A DNA stretch of 64,000 nt. Source: Pogonophryne albipinna (lineage: Eukaryota; Chordata; Actinopteri; Perciformes; Artedidraconidae). The stretch lies in assembly GCA_028583405.1 (NCBI GenBank), contig CM053253.1, positions 10,923,112 to 10,987,111 on the forward strand, in the 5' to 3' direction. Shown piece by piece: positions 1 to 22,450 of the stretch (positions are counted from its first letter, which is position 1; each line of letters begins with the position of its first letter). The position numbers and the translations under genes were made by a program. The notes below the pieces were generated by a model that searched no databases, was not told the origin of the DNA, and saw only the letters and a program-made list of their open reading frames with translations.

Positions 1-1386
1 CACTGCATTCAAGTTCCGCCTATTAAATATTCTGCAATGTGCATCCCTGTAGCTTAGGGGTTAAAACGCCCAGTCATGAACCAGAAACGCCCCTAATTGG
101 AATACAGCTCTTATTTCCTTTCATCTCCTCTGGAAAAACATTAAATTATGCTGCAACTGAAATCACATCAAAGCTGTGAAAGATGTTTTCCTATGCTGTA
201 ATGATACAAATCAAAGTAAGTCATCATTTCTTATTGTTTTCTGACATTGAATCCCTACTACAAATGACATAGAAGAAGGTGCAGATAGCTAAGATAGAGA
301 ATTATTAGTTTGAAAGCACTAATTAAGAATGATTACTCAGTTTAAATACTGCATGTAATGTCCGTTCCTTTGTGATGGAGAAGGTATTTTTGAATTTGGG
401 TTTATTAATTCAGTGTTTTTGTTTAATCCATTTGAAGAGGGATGTTTTCTTGAAAACAATATTTTGAAATTAGAGAACCACACAACACAGCCTCTGCCAG
501 TTCCCACTGATTGGTCCTCAAAGACTACAATAGGGTTTGTTTAAAATAAAAAAAGAATGCAGTTTGCTTTCACCTTCATGTGCCTCCAGTGACTTTATGT
601 GACATGTTAAACCTTTATGTATCACATTTCATTTCTCAGTAAACCTACTGTGTTATTACGTGTGGCTGCTACACCCTGTTTGTTTGTGCACCAAAGATAA
701 AAGTGCTTGATCCCCATCCAACCTCGAGCAGTGTGCTGAGAGATAAGGCCAGATCATACCCATAGCCGCGCTTCTCAGGGCCGGGAAGCCGAACCATTTT
801 GTTTCAACACATACTGATGACTCAAACAGGAACAAAATGAGACGCACATAGGGAGATGGAGCTCAAAACTCCCAGAGATTTTCAGTAATCGAGTATAACA
901 TGGAATGCATATTGTATAAGAGGTCTATTTTTAACTTGCATTCGTCACAGGGAACATCTCGTGTGCATGAATGCTCTTGCTCTGGGATCGCCCTGCTCCA
1001 CACTTACACTGTTAAAACGGGAGCAAATGGAGATAAAGAGCCTTGCTTATTATAACTTAATACGAGCTTGCAGCTATCTATCGTATTTTTTTTTTCTTTC
1101 TGCATATTCCAGCATCCATCTAAATTGAAAGCCTGATTGCAATGCACTTTGTGGTCCACCACTATGATCCCAACTAAAATACCTCAAAATCATTTGATGG
1201 ATTGCTCTGAAATGTGATACAGACATTTGTACACCTAAGACGATGATTCCTAGTGACTTTGTTGATCCCCGGACATTTCCTCTACAGTCCTTAGTGATAC
1301 GTTTCCCCATACCACAATAAAACGGCATACTTTAAATGTTAATATTCCACCATCATTTGCATAAACATGAAATGTATCCAATACTC
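1..1386. other. Non-coding DNA upstream of syt2 coding exons
   Basis: No exon, conserved protein frame or clear repeat structure was found here. The DNA is AT-rich and is probably 5' flank or a first intron of the synaptotagmin gene, whose 5'UTR exon was not located. A weak tRNA-like A-box string lies near position 50 but has no B box. Confidence 0.5.
1380..1386. repeat. Target-site duplication, left copy (AATACTC)
   Basis: The seven bases AATACTC directly precede the left end of the element at 1387 and recur exactly after its right end at 3951-3957. This fixes the element borders. Confidence 0.8.
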
Positions 1387-1873
1387 CAACCCAGTCTCAT
1401 GGCATTTCGTGTTCACCAACACGATTTTTAATCTATTGATTCGTGTTCACCAACACGATTTTCCACTTTTTTTCGTGTTGCACAGCACGATTTTAAAAGC
1501 AATGTATTTCTACTGGTAATGACGCTCATGGAAGCACGGCATTCGTTTGTGTCGGCTGCCCTTAAAGGCAATGTGAGCGTCCATTCTCATTGGATAACGG
1601 AGAATTGTAAACCCGGAAGTAAGTATTCCCCTTACTGTCGATTGATTTTACAGTGATATCTGCACTACTCATCGACTAAAAAACACCAGATTATCCTTGT
1701 TAATTACACAACATTGATTGGTTTAAATTGTGTGCAATGCTTTTGTATTTTTACCCTTCGATTCGGGGAAACAAATATTTTTTCGGAGTAAAGGATGGCA
1801 GAAGACACTACACTACCCAGAATCCCCAGCTATCGTTTTGACTACACCATGTGCTCTGTTTGACAAACCCCGT
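1387..1873 (+). repeat. Left terminal inverted repeat
   Basis: It matches the reverse complement of 3464-3950 nearly base for base, from the outer CAACCCAG end to the internal CAAACCCCGT. Short hairpin-like motifs sit in the outer 120 bp. Confidence 0.85.
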
Positions 1874-2884
1874 TTTTTTTCACCATTCATTCCGTGATCT
1901 TCAAATTTCTCCCTGCAGAAAAAAAAAACATGGCCGAACTTCGTTTTATTCTCGGTGGAAAATGCCTATTTTAAAGTTAGTTTGGCCATTAAAATGCGTT
2001 TTGATGTCATTTGATGCGAGAAATATGAGTTGTTATTTCAGATTATGTGTGCAGTGGATGTACATGATCTTTAGTTTGCTAGTTATTAAGAAGATTACTT
2101 CAGGAAATTGCGTCCATAGAACGTTTTCATTGTTACCAAGGTGGTTGCTAGGGACGCTGCTATCGATATTATTTCTGTTATGTTGTGTAACTGTTTAATG
2201 GTGTTATCTTTATTGCTACCCCCTTCCCCGTCAAAGTATAGTGTTGGTCCACAGCGCAAACATATTAGTTTAACAAAATCCGCATCTAAAGATAGCCTAC
2301 GTTATTTTCCCCTGTGCAATTCCAGTCTCACATCTCACAGCACATCGTCATTAACAAATACCGGAAACAGACCGAAAACATTTAAACAAATAAAAAAATA
2401 CTTTATTCCGAGTGTGCTTGCTTTTCTCTTTGAAAGTCATCACATAACGGCATTGTAATACACGGTTCGGCTGCATTAAATATTACATATCTGCCGTAGT
2501 TCTGTATTTATAGAGCCCTGATGAGAAGACTTCTAGACAAACATGAGGAACTGAAAACGTGACGTGGATCATAAATATATCAGCCATTAAACAACATCTT
2601 ACATTTCTTTTCACACAATACGTCTCCTTGCAGTATCAACACTAATTCGGCTGACTTTTATATTTGATCCAATTGGTAGATAGGCTGTATTTACACCATA
2701 AAGGTGCACAGCTGATATAAAGGGACACCTAGTGGTTAAAGCATGTTATTGAATTTCATTATTTTTATTATTAGATATTAATAGGATCCCTATAAAGTAT
2801 ATTCATTACTCGTTATTCTCTACTAATAGTTAATTAAAGACTGTATATAATGACTATTTTGCACATCCCTTTCAAGATTTCAAG

Positions 2885-2995
2885 ATTTTCTAAGGTTTAT
2901 TGACATATCATATAGGCCTACACAACTATGGTGTAGTTATGCATTGAAAGAAAAATTTGGGTCGCAGGTTCCTCAATAGTGCATTACAAGACATC
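2885..2995 (-). repeat. Degenerate retroposon-tail-like fragment inside the transposon
   Basis: The 'TTTCAAGATTTTCTAAGGTTTATTGACATAT'-type start, followed by a decayed tract, resembles the 3' end of a common teleost retroposon read on the minus strand. It is internal to the transposon core. The resemblance is from memory of the repeat type only. Confidence 0.35.
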
Positions 2996-3463
2996 TATCA
3001 ATATTTGTGCATACCTCCAGCAATGTTAACTATGTTGAAGCACTTATTTTAACTGATATTATACATAATGTATTATACTCTTATAAGATGTATGTATATA
3101 TTTTCAATTTCAATTTTCACCCATTTATTAATTATATGTTTTAAATTTGAGTGTTTCCTATCCCCTAAACCTCCAGGGATGTACACAGTTTAATACTGGC
3201 AACTTCTTATTATGGGAAATACGAAAACGTCTTTTAAAACTACAACTCCCAGTAGAGACGTGCCATAGATAGAGAACATGTTGCGAAACAGAATAGCCAG
3301 CATGTATAGTTCTGGGGACGGAGTGGGGGAGGGGGGGACGCGGTGGACCCGTTCAAATCCAGTTTTGGACAGTCTGCCGTGGTTCCATCCCATTTCAAGC
3401 GCTGTTCGAGGCTCGGCGTAACCCTCGGAGCACACTCTCCAATCACAGAGCTTGAGGACAATC

Positions 3464-3950
3464 ACGGGGTTTGTCAAACAGAGCACATGGTGTAGTCCAA
3501 ACGATAGCTGGGGATTCTGGGTAGTGTAGTGTCTTCTGCTATCCTTTACTCCGAAAAAGTATTTGTTTCTCCGAATCGAAGGGGAAAAATACAAAAGCAT
3601 TGCACACAATTTAAACCAATCAATGTTGTGTAATTAACAAGGATAATCTGGTGTTTTTTAGTCGATGAGTAGTGCAGATATCACTGTAAAATCAATCGAC
3701 AGTAAGGGGAATACTTACTTCCGGGTGTACAATTCTCCGTTATCCAATGAGAATGGACGCTCACATTGCCTTTAAGGGCAGCCGACACAAACGAATGCCG
3801 TGATTCCATGAGCGTCATTACCAGTAGAAATACATTGCTTTTAAAATCGTGCTGTGCAACACGAAAAAAAGTGGAAAATCGTGTTGGTGAACACGAATCA
3901 ATAGATTAAAAATCGTGTTGGTGAACACGAAATGCCATGAGACTGGGTTG
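3464..3950 (-). repeat. Right terminal inverted repeat
   Basis: This is the inverted partner of 1387-1873. It ends at CTGGGTTG and is followed directly by the AATACTC duplication at 3951-3957. Confidence 0.85.
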
Positions 3951-3957
3951 AATACTC

Positions 3958-6900
3958 GGGCTTGTGATCAAATCTGCGAGCCTCAGCTATACTTTGTGTT
4001 TACAGATAATTAGAAAATGTTACAATACAAACATACTATACTTAGATGGTTAAAATGAATCTAGCTAAACATCCACATGTTTGCATTGTCATTGTTAGCT
4101 TGTTAGCATGCTGACATTAGCCCCACAGTTATGCATTTTAAAGCTCCTAAGTAGAATCTTAGCATTGTTGTGTTTTTGATTTAGGTTATAAAACCAGCTA
4201 GATTTAATATTACCTAGCATTTTCTCTGTTTAGAGATTTCATGATTGGTCTACTTGATATTCAGTAGGTTAAGTTTGTTGAAATAAAGTACCTGTGCGTT
4301 TTGCAGCCCCAGTCTGCAGATAATTTATAACAAAAGACTAACACTTCCTTCTTCAAAGGAAAAAGGGTTTTATATAGTTGATTTGTCTGGAGTGACCACT
4401 AATAGCTGACTGTGAAGCAGGACTAATGGCTGTCATAGAACAAAAGCGTAAGTCTGTGTCCTCTCTGTTCGTCCTCACTGTCGCCCTCAGAGTGGAGGAG
4501 ATACAATTTTGGAGCACATATCCATGAATGTTAATTTAATTGGTCTGGCCTGGTCTGATGTGAGGGGGCAAACCGGATAAAATGCACATAAACCTCCGAT
4601 TTAATTTGATGTTTTTAACAAGTCACAATATCTATAAAGTAATGTTAAATTGAGAGTGGAGACAGTGAGGTCTCTGATTGATAATTTATTGAGGATCATA
4701 CTTATTTTTAAATGTTTTCGAGAACTCTAAAGAGTGCATGTGGTTCAGTTTCCATCTCAGTATATATATACGATGTTGGGTGTTTAACACCAGCCCACAT
4801 AACGGCAGCACTAAAGATAATTATATTTTAAGATATTTAAAACCTGCTCTGGCCCCTTTAATAATATAAGCTCATCCATCCCGCTGTCAGACTCAATTTA
4901 AATAATTTATACGCCTAATAAATAGAGGGAGAATCTCTGGCACCAACTTGGAGAATTGGCACTTGAGAAATTCCGCTCTTTTTTTTTTGCCCATATAAAG
5001 ATAAATCTAATAAAATCAACAGCAGAAGTATCCTCTTGTTATGCTTATCATCTTTTTCTGGAGGTCTTGCCCGATCACTCATCACTCTGTTGGCAGCTGC
5101 ACTTGTCACACTGTGATTTCTGGAACCGATAAGAGCTCTGATTGAACATTTGTTTGGCCTGCGGAAACACCACCGGAGACCGGCTTGTAGTTGTTCATTT
5201 ATACAGTTAAACATCTTTCCTGGTCAGGCACTGTTGGCCTGAGTACAGGCTCCATACAAAAACCATGAGAATTGATAGTTATTTCTCATAAATACTGTCG
5301 GTAAATCATTGTCCAGTGACCCTCACAACACTAAAGTTGGAAAGTGGCAGACTCTGGTGTAGATGTAATAATCCATCATTTGATGAAATGTATTCTCGTG
5401 CACTTCCTCAGTGGAAATGGATTGAATGTAACAAATCCAAAAGGGTTCAGACCTTGGCTGAGTCATAAAAAAACTTTGTCTCAGTATATGGCACTTCCTG
5501 TATTGTCATGGAGGATAAATGTGAAGCTCTTATGATATGAAACTTAATCATACAAAAGACAATATGTCAGATTAACAGATATCTTGACAACCATTTTCAG
5601 TAAATGTGTCACTCGTGTCATAAAATACCTTCCTTTATTAATCATAACATATATTAGCTATTTAATAATAATTTAATCTGTGTTATACCGCTGCCGCCTT
5701 TGTAGAAAATATGATATTTTTGATACGTTTAAGCATCATATGGAACATAAAAGGAATTTAATTTCTTTGTAGTATGAACAATCAGAAATGTGTGTGTGTG
5801 ACTGCCTTTGTGCATATTTCTGCATATTATATTAGAGCTGCAGCTGTTTACCTTTTGCCACATTATCCAGAACAGTATGTCAAAAGCTTCAATAGAAAAC
5901 TAAAAAAGTGTTATCCTTATCATTTTATTTTCTACTAACACCTCAATACTAGAACAGACTGCGGAACAAACTGACACTAAAGACATTAGTTCCTCCGGAG
6001 GACTCATGTATAAACAAGTGGAGCTTGTTCCTTTCTGTATTAGTGTTTTTAAATATTTTAATTACTGTGACTGAGTATGATGACTGCTGTGTATGAATTA
6101 ATTGCCCTTTAGTGATTTTGTTTACTTGTTTCAAGGTCTACCTTTGAAAAAAAGTCTTGCTATCAAACAGACCTCCTGAATAAATAGAGCTGAAGAAAAA
6201 CTCCTTTATTTCACAAGCTTTTGCATTAATGGGACTGGAGAGACATCAGTGGAAATCTAGCAAAACCAGTTTCTGTTTGTTTGTCCGTCTGTGTTTGTTC
6301 TTGTGGCAGATGTACAAGAAAGGATGAATGGATCAGGCGTGGACCTTTTGAAGAGACACTCTCTCGAAACCAGGACATATCATTTATGTGTCTCCCATGC
6401 AATATGATCCTCTCGGAGATACAGTGCTACAAAGCAACAACACACATTTGTCTACCATGCAGACAAACTTCTAAGTAAATTGTTGTTACTAAAGGAGACT
6501 TCTAGGGCTTGGATCAAACAACCAAACTCTGCTCTACCACCTGAGCTACATGACCATTTTGATCCCTTTTCATTATTTAGAGACTTTCAGAAGACTGAGA
6601 GTGAAGTGGCTCTGCTTCGTGATTAATTAAGATGCCAGTCTTTTATATAAAAAACCCCCACTATTATACCCACTATGATACTCAGCAAATGTTCTCCATC
6701 CATCAGAGTGCTCAAGTTAAACAAACCATGACGAGTGGCATTTTGGAAATCCTCCATAAACAATTCCATCATTTAATTTTTTTCTGGTGGATTAATGGAT
6801 TTTTCTGATGGATTTTATGGTTGTATTTTTCTGATGGATGTGTCATTATGTACTTCATAATGTGTGTGTTATTATTCTTTTCTCCTTTAAATATAGCTTT

Positions 6901-7064
6901 AAACAAATATGTACCCAACAAACTTGAATCCTGTCTCTTTCAAAAAATGATTGGGACACAAACATGAAAATTACTTGACTGATGCGTCAATGCATGTGGA
7001 TTTTGACACACGTAACAATGACTCTGGCCTGTCTTAATCAAAGTGTCTTCCTGCTGTTTTTCAG
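3958..7064. other. Non-coding DNA between transposon and first syt2 coding exon
   Basis: No coding exon was recognised. It contains common fish low-complexity motifs (for example a 'GTTAGCATGCTGACATTAGC' string near 4095-4120), a tRNA-like remnant near 6505-6553, and the pyrimidine tract and acceptor for the exon starting at 7065. Confidence 0.5.
6503..6555 (-). repeat. tRNA-derived remnant (SINE head or tRNA pseudogene)
   Basis: Read on the minus strand, 'TAGCTCAGGTGGTAGAGCAG' is a good RNA polymerase III A box. It is followed about 25 bases later by a decayed B box, 'GGTTGTTTGATCC', with extra bases relative to the GGTTCGANTCC consensus. The acceptor stem does not pair, so it is not an intact tRNA gene. 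Confidence 0.45.
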
Positions 7065-7084
7065 GGACCTTGTGTGCAGCCTAA

Positions 7085-16901
<9,817 letters not shown>

Positions 16902-19900
16902 AACTCCCCCCTGAACACATCGTCCCCACCTCCACCTTTACCCCTCCCCACCATCTCCCCCCCGGCCCCACATATCAGTGTATATTCCAGAAGAACACCC
17001 CGACTGTACATCTGCTCCCTCCAAAACCTCCAAAACCCACACCACCCCTTCCTCTCCTCCTCTCTCCCATCGCCACCTTTCAAAAAAGATCCATTCAACA
17101 TGATGGGAAATATAGTTTAAAAAAAGAAGCATCATGTAATAAGAAATCATGTCATTGAAAAAAGAAGACAAGTTACAGGATGGACAGATACTCCGTTGAT
17201 TTCATTTAGATCTATTTTTGTATTGGGGTTGTGGTTCCATTAATAAGAATACAGAGTAGACTACGAAGAACAGTAAGAGTGCGTTATGGGAATCTGGTGA
17301 TAGAGGGGATAAAACATACATTCACTCGTATTGTACTTCTCACCCCTTCCCTTTAGTGACACAGTTTGCTTAGAATAGTGCTTAATAATAAAATGCTTTA
17401 TACTGCCATATGATAGAGAAATAACACAAGCAGGTCCATTCCTTAGGTGTTTTGTGCACCATTTTCCACACCTGCCAGTTATCATACTAGCTGATTCTAT
17501 TAGTTTGAGTACATTCCTAGAGTTGGGTAGCAAGTAGGGATAGGCACATATCCAGTTACCCACAAACACACTGCCTTTTTGATTAGTTAACCTTTCCACC
17601 CATCGTCTCAGGAAAACTGAGAGGAAACTGAAACTCCATGCCTTTTTTTCTAAACGGGTTCTTATTATTCAAATACTCCACTTGACGAGAAAGAAAGGTT
17701 GGATCCAAAAGCTTGAGCGCTTGTTTTTTTCGGTGACGTTAGGCTTGCGACTAGTAAAAGTTCATCCATCAAATGGTACGTTAGGGAACAGGGACTGGTG
17801 GATTTTCAGTGAAAAAAAAGAAAAAAAAAGGGTATTTGTGTATTTTTTTGACTGCTCAAAAACGGCTGTGTCTGTCATTTGAATAACAAAAAGCGAGGAA
17901 ACATCAGAGCGGGTGCAACACAGACTGATTCCAACCACCAATGACATGATATTTGCAAGGTGTCGATTACTGCCTGCAGTCTACCACCTCCCCTCCCTCC
18001 GATTCTGTCTCTCACTCGTTCAGTGTTACTGCCATTAGTCATGGACTTGACACAAGGGTTTTACTTCAAAGGAATCCCTATAACCGTCTTACAGTCATAA
18101 AGGAGACAAGCCTTCAAAGTAACAAAATAAGCAATTTTCAACTACCAGGGACGCCTTCCAGTTAGCGGTGTTGTTCTCTTCATTTCTTGATTTTTTTCAA
18201 TCTTTTATTTATCCAATTTTATTTGAATTTATTTAACTTTTTATTCCTCAAGCACTTTAAATCCAAATGTTACTTTTAAGTACCCTCAGAAACCAGAGCT
18301 TTAATTATTTATGTCATTAGTAACAGCTGGTTTAAGGAAAAGCAAAAGAGCAAGGGGAGTGCATTATGTAAGTTTCTTTGTTGTTTCTTTGTTTTTCGGC
18401 TCAGCTTTTTGTGTATGTGTTTTGATTGTTTGATTATGACGTTTCTCACTTGATTGCAAGGATATGGTCTGGAAGAAGGCACTGATCCGTGTGTATTTTA
18501 TACACAGCTTACCAAACTGTTGAATTTAATTGCACTACTGGGTATTATTCTGTTGTGTGTTTTTTAATGATAAAATGTTGTGAGATTGAATTTTTCTGTG
18601 GCACTTGTGGCATGCCAGACAGGTCTCCTCATAATAATGGACTCCTCCAAAAAGAAAAGAGACACATTACAATCTAATGCTCCCAGGCTACTTCGATCCT
18701 TGTAATTGGTTCAGTTTATCTATAAATTCATAATCTGTTGAAGAAGACTTTTGAGGAGAAAATTCAAACCGTTGTTTGACCAAAACTCCTCAGCCCTGAA
18801 TAAATTGGTGGAAGCTTGATTGTTAATTAAAGTTCTGACATGTCGGGTGCTTTCACCCTGCTAAAAGGTCAAGTTATTAATTAAAATCAGGGCTGTCTTT
18901 GAACAACATCAGCAAAAAGTACCCGTTGACTGTGTGCAAGTAAATGCAAAGTCAATGTAAATCAAAATGTCGACTTCTTTTGGGGTTAAATTAATGTTGG
19001 CTCTTGTCACTTTCTCTGTTGGAAATTGTATCTCTTTATTTTTTTATGACCAACATAGACCAGGTTCAGTTTATCATCCCACATAATCCTTTTTCCTCTG
19101 TTGATGAAGCAGCACTAAAGAAAAGGCAACATGGAAGCAATCAAACAACCCATTGGTGTGTAGTTTTGCCTATATACATAGTTCATACACGTTGATACTG
19201 CATGTTTATACAAAATACTGTACATAGGAGCATGTTTTAGAGACGAAGCAAAAATATCTCGTGTACGTAAATGGGTGTCATTTGTCATTTTAATAACACA
19301 AACGAAGGGGAAAAAAGATGCACTGTATATTTTCTAAATGAAACAAATGTGTATTTATTTTCCATGAGGGTCATTGGAGAGAATGTCATACAAACATTAG
19401 AGTAATATTACTAATAACAACCTTTCCACGCCTGAAATTGTTAAGCAAGTGTGTCGTCCAGTACTGTGTGTGAGTTCATGTAGGATGAAAATGTAGCCGC
19501 ATGCTTGCTATATAATTCCTTGTGATCAAATTTTTTATTTTGATACCATTTATCTGCCATACGCTCTGTTTCAGCACTTATCTGAAGGCCAATGTGTGAA
19601 TTATTTCTGGATTTGATTGCTATTGCTTTTCTTTTTTATCAAAATATGTTCCAACTTTTTTAATGTTCAGGATGTGGCGGGGGTCTCCAAGTCTGTAACT
19701 ATTTTCTAATAACAGATTTGGCCTGATGTTATCTGAAATAACTTCGTAGATGAAAGTTGAATAACTCTGCGATCTATAGGTGGATTGTAGGAGTTGTTAT
19801 ATGAAGTCTGTTGGATCATATCTTTATGTGTTTAAAGGGGCCAAAGGATGAATAATCCCATTCTTGTGAACACTGATGACTTGGAATCCCTTCTTCTCCT

Positions 19901-20769
19901 TTTTACTTTACTTGGAAGTTCTTAATTTCCCACTTCTGAAGTATTTAAATGACCTGAAACCCTTCACGGCTGTGTCTCTTTTACTGTGTTTATTATACAA
20001 TACGTGTACCTGTATACAAGATAAATGAATAAGTTATAAAACTAAAGCCATAAAACTCTAGCACTAACTCCTTAGAGCTCAGCTGAGTAGCTAGAGTTTA
20101 TTTATGAAGAAAAAAAAAAGCTGACGTCTTCATTGTCCTTGGCCAGTGTTTCTCTTTTACATTCCGTTCAGAGGTCTTTGTTCATCAAGAGGGCAAAAAT
20201 CCACTTTTATGTAAATGTGAGCTTTGAGAGCAGTTGTGAGTTTAGTAGAGTGAGTGTGTCTTTTTCTACTTTCAGAGCTGTTGATGTCCTTGTTTCATAG
20301 AGGTAGCTGATTTTACAGTATCGTGATTAGTAACGTATATGCCTTGTTTTGATAGCATAAATATAATATCACAAATCTCAATAATACTGCTAAAATGATA
20401 TGTATATACTTATATAAATATGAGAGTGTGTTCTTTTTCTTGGGCTGAGTGCAATTTATGAACTAAACCGGGTCACTCCTTAAGTTTCTCTTCGTCGGAT
20501 TCAGCAGCAGGAAGTACTAGTGACCACACGTACAATCAATAACACACTGCTCTGAGCTTTTTTGTTCAAGCAACAAAACAATATATTTGGAGATCCAGTG
20601 ATAGAAAAAGCAAAAAGAGAGAAACTTAAAACAGTGGCACCCAAATTGTAAGCCTGAATCCCTCCCATAGGACTATGCATAGTATTACGATTTAGACGCA
20701 TAGCAGAAAGTGTGTAAAATATAGAGATTATGTCATGATACGGCACTAAAGGAGGCTCTAATTGTTGGT

Positions 20770-20882
20770 AAATATCTTTGAGAAGATCGATACCACTGTG
20801 ATGTCCTTCTAATGTGGTATCAATCTTCTTATTTAACTATTGGCAACATGTGTATAATTATTTCCTGAAATATTCCTTTAAG
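20770..20882. repeat. Degenerate teleost repeat in the syt2 3'UTR
   Basis: The string 'AGAAGATCGATACCACT' and the ending 'AAATATTCCTTTAAG' echo the abundant fish repeat seen less decayed at 38560-38783. The assignment is weak. Confidence 0.3.
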
Positions 20883-22426
20883 TTTGCTGATATTTCTCTG
20901 AAGTAAACGTTTAAACTGCCATCCATCTAGTCTGGAAACGATCTCCAAGGTGTTGCACATGATCTAATGCAATATTATATTTACTCACTGTCCCGTTATT
21001 GTTACTGACTGTGACCAAACGACGCACTGAGAACAATTCAAATACAAGATTTCAGTGTGTTTCTTAAAATACTGCCAGTACCTGGTCACAGTTGCCTGCA
21101 TTTGTCTACACTGTTTGAATCTACAAAAACTAAAACGATTCACGCAAACAGAACACATGAGATGATGAGGCAAATGTGATCACAGGTGAAGTTATAGCAC
21201 ATTTAAGAGATTTCTTTTATTTATTTTATTATACTGCCCGGATCACAACGGTCATCTAAGTTCTATGGGGGACAGAGAGTGGGAGCTGTGTGTGTGAATA
21301 TGTGAAACAGATCAAGTGTAGGCCCTTTAGCAGAAATGGTGCAAAAACACAGCACTAAAATATATAAACACAATATACAGTACAGGTCTGCATGCAACGG
21401 ACACATTACTCATTCCTAAATGTACATCTTTGTGTGTATGATCGTAATACTCAAACAATCTTAGTTTAATTTTAAATATGGGGGTTATTCTGTTCTGTGA
21501 TGTACAATACCTTATGCACAACTGCATCTGAAACTGTGTGCTGTTTCAGCCGTGCGGACAGTTTTCGAGCACCGTTCTCACAACTCTCTGTTTTTTGTTT
21601 GTTTTTGTTTTTTGAACAAACGCTGGGATTTAAAAAGGGAAAACATCCAAAGTTCAGTAGATCATTAACCCCCCCTGTCTAAATGTGTTGAGAAGCCTCT
21701 CAGCGGGTACAGACGCCACTTTGAAACACGTTGTCTTGTCTCCTCTATTACTCGCTGTATTTCTTCTTTGTATTCTTGTGCATATGTGTAATCACTTATT
21801 CTGTCCTTATTTGTTTCTGTGATGTATACTTCTAATGTAGAATGTAGGACTGTATTTGAATCAATGTCAGAATCACATTTGCTTTCTGTTTGTGTCTCTG
21901 TCCTGTTTATGTGTAAACCAGCTATCTACCATCAGTATGATGATGCTGACTAGGAAGCGGGCTTGTTGATTTCCTCCTTTCAATCTGCTCTTGCTGAGCG
22001 TAAAGAATGCCGGCCTTCATGTTTACAACATGGACATACCGTATACTGCCAAACATGCAGGACCGTACCAAACTCCCCCTCTTGAGCGCTTAGTCCTCCA
22101 CCTCTCATCCCTAATGCAACAAATCTTCTTTTTTCACCTCTTTCTCTTCTTCATCATCTTTTAAAAGCGTGGGAGGACAGTCAGGTTGTGTCCTCTAGCT
22201 GTGTTTCTTCGTGTCTAGTGTCGTGGTGCGCGTGTTCATGTCAGTACTTGTGCCTACTGTGGATCGCATGCTTTAGCCCTTGACTGGACACAAACGTTGC
22301 TCACCAACTCCTCTTGACCCTTATGTGGACAAACGTTGGGGATCCTTATAAAGTTATCAAGGGAACCAAATAACTTATTACAAATTTATCATATGTGTTA
22401 CCAGTTCTGTAAAAAAACAAATAGGA

Positions 22427-22432
22427 AATAAA
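22427..22432 (+). terminator. syt2: Polyadenylation signal AATAAA for syt2
   Basis: AATAAA in 'GGAAATAAAGGCC' is followed within 30 bases by T/GT-rich DNA (CTTGTTTGTGTTTT), the downstream element of a cleavage site. It is the last good + strand signal before the opposing gene. Confidence 0.65.
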
Positions 22433-22450
22433 GGCCTTTTAATTACCATG

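Larger units (their letters stand above)
1387..3950. mobile_element. Non-autonomous DNA transposon with ~487-bp terminal inverted repeats
   Basis: The left end starts CAACCCAGTCTCATGGC and the right end finishes with its exact complement, GCCATGAGACTGGGTTG. Inverted similarity runs for about 487 bp (1387-1873 against 3464-3950) with only scattered mismatches. Exact 7-bp direct repeats (AATACTC) flank the element. Each terminus carries subterminal copies of the motif TTCGTGTTCACCAACACGA, itself a small palindrome. The ~1.6-kb core has only short frames with no transposase resemblance, so the element needs an outside transposase. The superfamily is unclear: a 7-bp duplication would suit P- or Dada-like elements more than hAT (8 bp) or piggyBac (TTAA). 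Confidence 0.85.
16902..22450 (+). other. syt2: syt2 3' untranslated region (about 5.5 kb)
   Basis: There is no coding exon between the stop at 16901 and a canonical polyA signal at 22427. The interval is AT-rich with many T runs and ATTTA motifs, as expected for a long neuronal 3'UTR. A shorter transcript using earlier signals cannot be excluded. Confidence 0.6.

Noticed and set aside
40..95. tRNA-like 'TAGCTTAGGGGTTAA' string at the window start
   Set aside because: There is only a loose A box, no B box and no acceptor pairing.
3190..3609. 139-codon minus frame at the right arm of the 2.56-kb transposon
   Set aside because: It overlaps the terminal inverted repeat, and part of it is repeated in the left arm; no transposase motif.
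1387..3950. Possible hAT or piggyBac assignment
   Set aside because: The flanking duplication is 7 bp (AATACTC), not 8 bp or TTAA, so neither family was asserted.
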